Positions 58,766 through 64,000 of a stretch of 64,000 nt of DNA are shown here, piece after piece. The stretch is from Pyrodictiaceae archaeon (GTDB taxonomy: Archaea > Thermoproteota > Thermoprotei_A > Sulfolobales > Pyrodictiaceae). Position 1 is the first letter of the stretch. Every line of letters begins with the position of its first letter. The notes beneath the pieces are model-generated. The model worked only from the letters and a program-made list of their open reading frames with translations, searched no databases and was not told the DNA's origin. Made by a program: the position numbers and the translations under genes. The stretch spans positions 434,001 to 498,000 of the forward strand of contig JALVSY010000016.1 of assembly GCA_027036135.1 (NCBI GenBank), written 5' to 3'.

Positions 58766-59995
58766 GTGCTTGGTGGCCCGGTGCTGCTCGCTTGGCAGCT
58801 CGTGGGCTTCCTGCTGGGTTACGCTGTCCTAGTGCTTGTCACTGTTCGTGGACGTAGCGCCTTAGCCGCTATTGGCTCCATGATAGCAGTCTATGCCTCG
58901 CTGGCATTGTTCCTCGCTGGGCTTGGCTCGGTAATTGGTTCTCTCCGGCACGTACTTGTCTGGAGTGATCTACGCGTATTCGTCTACGTGTTCTTTAGCT
59001 TGATGCTTGCTGGGGTTCTTAGGGAGACGGGTTACCTTGACCTAATGGTTCGCGGAGCCTCGGGTATCGGGTGCAGGTTTAGCTATGCCGCGGTACCAGC
59101 CCTGGTTGGCCTCATACCTATGCCTGGTGGCGCCCTGGTCTCGGCTATAGCTATGCGGCGGAAGTACCTCGAAGAGTCAGGGATGAGGCCTGAGTGGGCT
59201 AGTTTCCTCAACTACTGGTTCCGGCACATATGGGTACCATCTTGGCCCATATTCCAGGCAGTGATAATAACCGGTGCTGTCCTCGGCATCGCGCCTGAGG
59301 CGGTTGTCTCGAGGACTTGGCCCGAGACACTGGCAGCGATAGCAGCGGGGCTAGTAGTCGGCTACCCCGCGTTCAGGCGGTACCGATGCACGCGACGGGA
59401 GGGCGATAAGCCAGTATTGCTCCTCGTTGCCGCATGGCCCCTAATGCTACTAGCAATACTCGTCTTCGTTGTCCGCCTAAACCTCCTCGCCTCACTCGTC
59501 GCTACACTAGCAGCAACAGTACTCGTCCTAAGGCCCTCTAGGCAGCAGCTCGCCGGAGCGCTATGGCTAGCTACTAGCCCGAGGGTGCACGCCTTGCTCT
59601 TCGAGGCATTGTTTCTCAAGAACCTATTGCTCGCTACGAAGGCGCCGCCAGTATTCTATAGCGCTGCCGCTGGTCTCGGGCTACCAGCCTGGCTAATAGC
59701 AATAGTAGTGCCCTTTGTGATGGGGCTTGCTGCTGGCGGTGAGAGCTTCTTCGCGGCCACAACTATACCGCTCCTAGCAACCTATATAGCACCGGGAGGA
59801 GCCATAGACAAGACAATGTTGTTACTGGCCTTCACTGGTGGCTCAATGGGTGTGATGAGCTCGCCGGTGCACCTCTGCTTCGCGCTAACAGTTGACTACT
59901 ACCGGGCAAACCCTGCCAAGACGCTCCTCCTCGCGGCGAGCGCGGCTCTGGCAACGATACTTATAGTGGTGCTAGGCATAAGGCCCATATACTAG
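58766..59995 (+). CDS. DUF401 family membrane protein
   Basis: VPALVGLIPMPGGALVSAIAMRRKYLEE and multi-TM architecture. Confidence 0.8.
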   Translation: MLGGPVLLAWQLVGFLLGYAVLVLVTVRGRSALAAIGSMIAVYASLALFLAGLGSVIGSLRHVLVWSDLRVFVYVFFSLMLAGVLRETGYLDLMVRGASGIGCRFSYAAVPALVGLIPMPGGALVSAIAMRRKYLEESGMRPEWASFLNYWFRHIWVPSWPIFQAVIITGAVLGIAPEAVVSRTWPETLAAIAAGLVVGYPAFRRYRCTRREGDKPVLLLVAAWPLMLLAILVFVVRLNLLASLVATLAATVLVLRPSRQQLAGALWLATSPRVHALLFEALFLKNLLLATKAPPVFYSAAAGLGLPAWLIAIVVPFVMGLAAGGESFFAATTIPLLATYIAPGGAIDKTMLLLAFTGGSMGVMSSPVHLCFALTVDYYRANPAKTLLLAASAALATILIVVLGIRPIY

Positions 59996-60006
59996 GTCAA
60001 GAGGGG

Positions 60007-60783
60007 CTACCTAGTTATCCTCGTCATCTCTATGAGTGTCTTCCGGGCCTCGCTGCTAAGCCTAGCCCCGGCCAAAACCTTCCTCGCAAGCCGGGAGGCC
60101 TTCACCAGTATCTCGCGGAGCAGCCCGACCTCGGGGCCCTCGTAGCCAAGCTCCTCTGCTCTACGAAGAAGCTTAACAACGAGCTCGAGCTCGTTAAAGG
60201 CAAGAGAGCGCAGCACCAATAGCTCTTGGCGAGAGAGACGGGGACGCACCGAGAGCTTTTCAAGCCTCTCAAGAATACTATCGGGGTCCAGGCTAGCTAT
60301 TTGGAGGCGCAGGAGCTCAACCTCGGGGTCCCCTACCTCGTCGCCATTGCTCTCCTCGGCGTTGATACCAGCCTCGTACTCCTCAAGCGCAGCCGCTACC
60401 TCCTCGGGGCTACTGATTCTCCACCAGTGCTGATTCCTACTACTATAGCTCGTCTCCACCACGCCGTACTCGCGCTCAAGAACCCTCAGGAGCATAGAAG
60501 GGTTATACTCAAGCCCCCATGCCCGGAGCCGGTTAACAACATCACGGTAACTAAAATCCCCCAAGCGGACCCCGCGAGAACCCCGGCCAGAATAGTAGGT
60601 CTCTAGGATAGCACGTAGAACAGCATACCCCCTCTCCCCGTAACGCGCAAGGAAATCAAGTACACGCTCCCTGACACCGAGCCTAAGCTCACTCATAGTC
60701 CCCGGCACCATTTCTGCTTCATAAACGGGGAGAGGGGGCGTAGCCCCACACATAATAGGTGTGTATTGCTGCTTAGAAACCAA
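60007..60783 (-). CDS. conserved hypothetical, N-terminal wHTH-like
   Basis: VNRLRAWGLEYNPSMLLRVLEREYGVVETSYSSRNQHWWRIS. Confidence 0.6.
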   Translation of the reverse strand: MVSKQQYTPIMCGATPPLPVYEAEMVPGTMSELRLGVRERVLDFLARYGERGYAVLRAILETYYSGRGSRGVRLGDFSYRDVVNRLRAWGLEYNPSMLLRVLEREYGVVETSYSSRNQHWWRISSPEEVAAALEEYEAGINAEESNGDEVGDPEVELLRLQIASLDPDSILERLEKLSVRPRLSRQELLVLRSLAFNELELVVKLLRRAEELGYEGPEVGLLREILVKASRLARKVLAGARLSSEARKTLIEMTRITR

Positions 60784-60887
60784 TAGCTAGATGACAAAAT
60801 GCCTTGTTGAAAACCGAGAGTAATACGAGTGTATGCTTTATGATAGTAGTGTTTGGTTCAAGCCTATTATATCTATGCGGGGCGGGA

Positions 60888-61757
60888 TTAGGATGTGTTT
60901 ATAGAGCGAAGATACTTAGCAATGGACTTTGCCAATTCCTCGTGGTACTTTTCATCACTGATTATTAGCTCCACAAGGCTGCTCACAATTTCTCTTCGTT
61001 CATCGGTGAAGAGCAGCGTTATGAGCGGAAACATTGTCCTCGAGTACCGCTCCTCTCCAGCTACATGTTCAAGTCCTACAAGTTTTTCAAAGTACTCAGC
61101 CACGTGCACAGCACTATCCTTAATCTCGTTGAGCTTCCTCTCGAGTTCCTTGACGAGCTCAGCGTACTCCCTAACATGGACATCACTGCATCGTAAAACC
61201 GCTTCCTCGAACCCTTCTGGAACCTCTAGGCCAAGCTCCCTTGCAAGCATGAGCACGACGCTGGCATGTTGCTCACTCTCCTTACTGATATAGAGCGCTG
61301 TACCCGCTACAAGGGGGTCGTTAACGGCCTTAGCTAGTAGCTCGTAAGCCCTTACAGCAATAATCTCCGCCGCGTACGTGCACGAGAAGATTTCCAAGTA
61401 GTCTTGCGGCCTTATAACAGCCTCCTCCCTGGGCGTAATGCCTAGCAATCTATATAGTTCCTCCCACCTCTCCTCCAGAATAAGCTTGGCTAGCACCCTT
61501 GGCTTTGTCTCTAACCCAAATATCTCTACCAAGGGCCTTGCAACGAAGATACAGATAGCCGCATCGAGGCCAGGGCCCTCGCCGTAGATGCTTTTTAGGA
61601 GAGACAATATAGCTGGTAAGCGCATCTCAGCTAAGAGCTCTACATAAGTCTTATTGCAACATCTTTTCGCAGCTGTGTTTAGAAGCGCTAGAGCTCCAGG
61701 GGCTAGCTTCTTCAGAGCTTTCTCTGCTTTCGCTAGAAGTTCATCCTGCAACGACAT
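60888..61757 (-). CDS. putative ferritin-like helical protein
   Basis: SCTYAAEIIAVRAYELLAKAVNDPLVAGTALYISKESEQHASVVLMLARELG and a second ELIISDEKYHEELAKSI segment. Confidence 0.5.
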   Translation of the reverse strand: MSLQDELLAKAEKALKKLAPGALALLNTAAKRCCNKTYVELLAEMRLPAILSLLKSIYGEGPGLDAAICIFVARPLVEIFGLETKPRVLAKLILEERWEELYRLLGITPREEAVIRPQDYLEIFSCTYAAEIIAVRAYELLAKAVNDPLVAGTALYISKESEQHASVVLMLARELGLEVPEGFEEAVLRCSDVHVREYAELVKELERKLNEIKDSAVHVAEYFEKLVGLEHVAGEERYSRTMFPLITLLFTDERREIVSSLVELIISDEKYHEELAKSIAKYLRSINTS

Positions 61758-62089
61758 TACCTCCCTAGCATTATTTATTCCTGCCCGTATTAGGAAAAGT
61801 CTCTAGTTAGAGAATTAGGTGAAAAGAAGGCCTTAAATAACTATTGATAATCATCCGAAAATTTTCGGCACACCTCTCTTGGGAGAAGTGCTGCCGCCGC
61901 GTCCTATCTTGCACCAATTATGGAGAGGAGTGTATGCCGACCACTCTAGCCCAGGAATAATTACTTCATTTCCATCTCTCTATTAGGTTCATGATTAGAG
62001 GAATTAGTAGGAAAGAGGCGATATTTTGTTCCCCGTCATTGTTGGAGCCTTTTTTACAACAAAATGAATGAGGGAAATGTTTACGTGGT

Positions 62090-63592
62090 TTAGCGCTTAT
62101 TGGTGCTCTTGAGTAAGCGTAGTAGTTCTATTGTTGTTCTTACTCCCCAGCCTGTTGCTCCTCCCGGATAGTAGGGTTTCCATGGGCCCTTCTCCTGGAC
62201 CCATGCTACTCCTGCTATGTCTAGGTGTATCCATGGCTTGTCCTCGACGAATTTCTCTAGGAACTTTGCAGCTGTTATCGCGCCAGCGGGTCTTCCCCCG
62301 ACGTTGTTTGTGTCGGCTACCTTGCTTTCTAGCTGCTTGGCGTAGACGGGCCATAGTGGTAGCCGCCAGACCGGTTCCCCGGCTCGTTTAGCGGCCTCCT
62401 CTACCCGTTTCGCTGCCTCCTCGTTGTTGCTGAACATTGCTGCTGCGTGGTTCCCTAGCGCTACCACGGCTGCGCCGGTCAGTGTCGCGTAGTCCATTAT
62501 GAGTCTTGGGTTGTATTTCTCAGCTGCGTAGGCAAGGGCGTCTGCTAGTATGAGCCTGCCCTCCGCGTCTGTGTTCCCTATCTCGACAGTGGTGCCGTTG
62601 TACATCCGTATCACGTCTAGTGGCTTGTAGCTCCTCCCGCTAGGAAGGTTCTCGACAACTGGTATGAGCGCCACTATCCTCAGCGGTAGCTTTAGCCTAG
62701 CAGCGGCAACTATGGCTCCTATTGCTGTTGCTCCTCCACACTTATCGTACTTCATCTCGAGCATTGACTGCGGCGGCTTGAGGTCGAGGCCGCCAGCATC
62801 AAAGGTCACCGCCTTGCCCACTAGCGCTACTGTCTCGTCGCCGCCGTTGTACTCGAGTATGATTAGCCGCGGCTCCACGTCGCTCCCGCGACCAACGGCC
62901 AGTATACCGCCCATGCCCAGGGTCTCAAGGTCCCCTCTGTGGAGAACCCTTATTCCTAGGCCTAGGCGCTCAGCTAGCTCCCGGGCAAAGTGCTCCAGCC
63001 TCACAGGGTTCATGTCGCTGGGCGGCGCGTTACCAATATCCCTTGCCACGCGTACGCCCTCCGCTATTGCTCTAGCCCTTTCAGCTGCGTCTTCGGTGCC
63101 GGGCACCACGCCTATCTCGGTCAAGACGTGCGGCGGCTCCTCCCTGCCCCGGAGAGAATAGGCATAGTTAGCCATGTCGGCCGCGACCATTAGTTGCTCA
63201 ACAACCCAGTCAGTACCCACTCCGGCCTCGGCTGCTGCGGCCTCAACAAGACCCTCACTAACAATAATCCCCAGCTTCTTGACCTGCTTCCTAGAACGAG
63301 CAAGCTTAATAGCGGAAGCAACACCAACCCTCAGCCTCTCGACAGCGTCTAGCCAGTCGCTACGAGAACCAGCACCGCTCAGGATAATCCGGGGCGGCTT
63401 CTTACCGGGATCATAGACGAGCACGGTCTCCTCGAGACCCGCGCGGAAATCACCCAGCTCCAAAACCTTGGCAGCAACACGGCTAACTCCGCGAATCCTC
63501 TCCAAGCTCTTCTCAATCTCGGCCGAGAACACATAGGCTACAGCATCTACCTCATCGGGCTTAAACCCAGACCTAATACTACCACGCAACAA
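62090..63592 (-). CDS. pepA: leucyl aminopeptidase (M17)
   Basis: VGKAVTFDAGGLDLKPPQSMLEMKYDKCGGA and NTDAEGRLILADAL. Confidence 0.93.
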   Translation of the reverse strand: MLRGSIRSGFKPDEVDAVAYVFSAEIEKSLERIRGVSRVAAKVLELGDFRAGLEETVLVYDPGKKPPRIILSGAGSRSDWLDAVERLRVGVASAIKLARSRKQVKKLGIIVSEGLVEAAAAEAGVGTDWVVEQLMVAADMANYAYSLRGREEPPHVLTEIGVVPGTEDAAERARAIAEGVRVARDIGNAPPSDMNPVRLEHFARELAERLGLGIRVLHRGDLETLGMGGILAVGRGSDVEPRLIILEYNGGDETVALVGKAVTFDAGGLDLKPPQSMLEMKYDKCGGATAIGAIVAAARLKLPLRIVALIPVVENLPSGRSYKPLDVIRMYNGTTVEIGNTDAEGRLILADALAYAAEKYNPRLIMDYATLTGAAVVALGNHAAAMFSNNEEAAKRVEEAAKRAGEPVWRLPLWPVYAKQLESKVADTNNVGGRPAGAITAAKFLEKFVEDKPWIHLDIAGVAWVQEKGPWKPYYPGGATGWGVRTTIELLRLLKSTNKR

Positions 63593-63714
63593 GGCCTAAT
63601 CTCCTCTTCTCTGCCGTGTCTCAGCATAGAGACGATGATATGGGACAAAAATACCCCACTACGAAGGGTAAGGGGCCTTATACCACTCAGCGTATATGCT
63701 ACCAAATAGTTAAC

Positions 63715-64000
63715 ATGGATAATTCGTCTCGGGGGAAGCACGTGCAGAAAGGGAGCGAAAACGATGAAGGAAAGTGCAGCTCTATTACGAGTATCTACTT
63801 GTTGGAGGCCTTGGAGAAACCTGGCTGCCCTATATGCAGGCTTATCGAGGATGCTGAGAGACAAGTGATAAAGAGCATTCTCTATGAGTACGTTAATGAC
63901 CCTGGTGTGCGCGGCGAGATTAGGAGGAGCTGGGGGCTCTGTACTCATCATGCCTGGTTGTTTCTCCGCCTCGCGCTGAGCCCTGAGACCGCGGGAATGC
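63715..64000 (+). CDS. CxxC-containing protein, truncated by window end
   Basis: ATG at 63715; EKPGCPICRLIEDAERQVIKSILYEYVNDPGVRGEIRRSWGLCTHHAWLFLRLALS open to last base. Confidence 0.7.
   Translation, partial: MDNSSRGKHVQKGSENDEGKCSSITSIYLLEALEKPGCPICRLIEDAERQVIKSILYEYVNDPGVRGEIRRSWGLCTHHAWLFLRLALSPETAGM

Noticed and set aside
63547-63951. 134-aa minus-strand ORF
   Set aside because: Antisense to the CxxC protein starting at 63715 and overlapping the pepA start.
1-64000. CRISPR arrays, rRNA genes or intact insertion sequences
   Set aside because: No regularly spaced direct repeats, rRNA signatures or transposase motifs were seen on reading; a computational scan was not possible.

Overview
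This 64 kb window appears to come from a hyperthermophilic crenarchaeon. I infer Desulfurococcales/Pyrodictiaceae-like from prefoldin, RtcB, PaREP1/HEPN families, MJ1316-domain protein and DUF3782; I could not run a species assignment. Genes are dense, intergenic gaps are short, and GTG/TTG starts are common. Recognisable housekeeping and metabolic genes include threonine synthase, RtcB RNA ligase, endonuclease III, carbamate kinase, prefoldin alpha and beta-like subunits, Amt plus PII, M17 leucyl aminopeptidase and one class II tRNA-Leu(CAA). Most interesting items: (1) a ferritin-like domain fused to an encapsulin (HK97-like) shell protein at 37.2-38.2 kb; (2) a GC-rich, strongly self-complementary putative ncRNA at 45.03-45.13 kb beside HEPN-MNT toxin-antitoxin cassettes; (3) an apparent deletion scar at about 57.57 kb where divergent fdhD and nrfD-like genes have both lost their 5' halves; (4) an unannotated 28-codon membrane microprotein ORF wedged between paaK and a sodium:solute symporter gene; (5) a 1479-aa AAA/STAND-like ATPase with a long coiled coil; (6) an unusual number of genes broken by frameshift or nonsense changes (flippase, MscS, SSS symporter, PaaK, EamA, FdhD); (7) three HEPN-MNT pairs, one preceded by a perfect palindrome over a probable TATA box and a structured leader. 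No CRISPR array, rRNA gene or intact insertion sequence was recognised.
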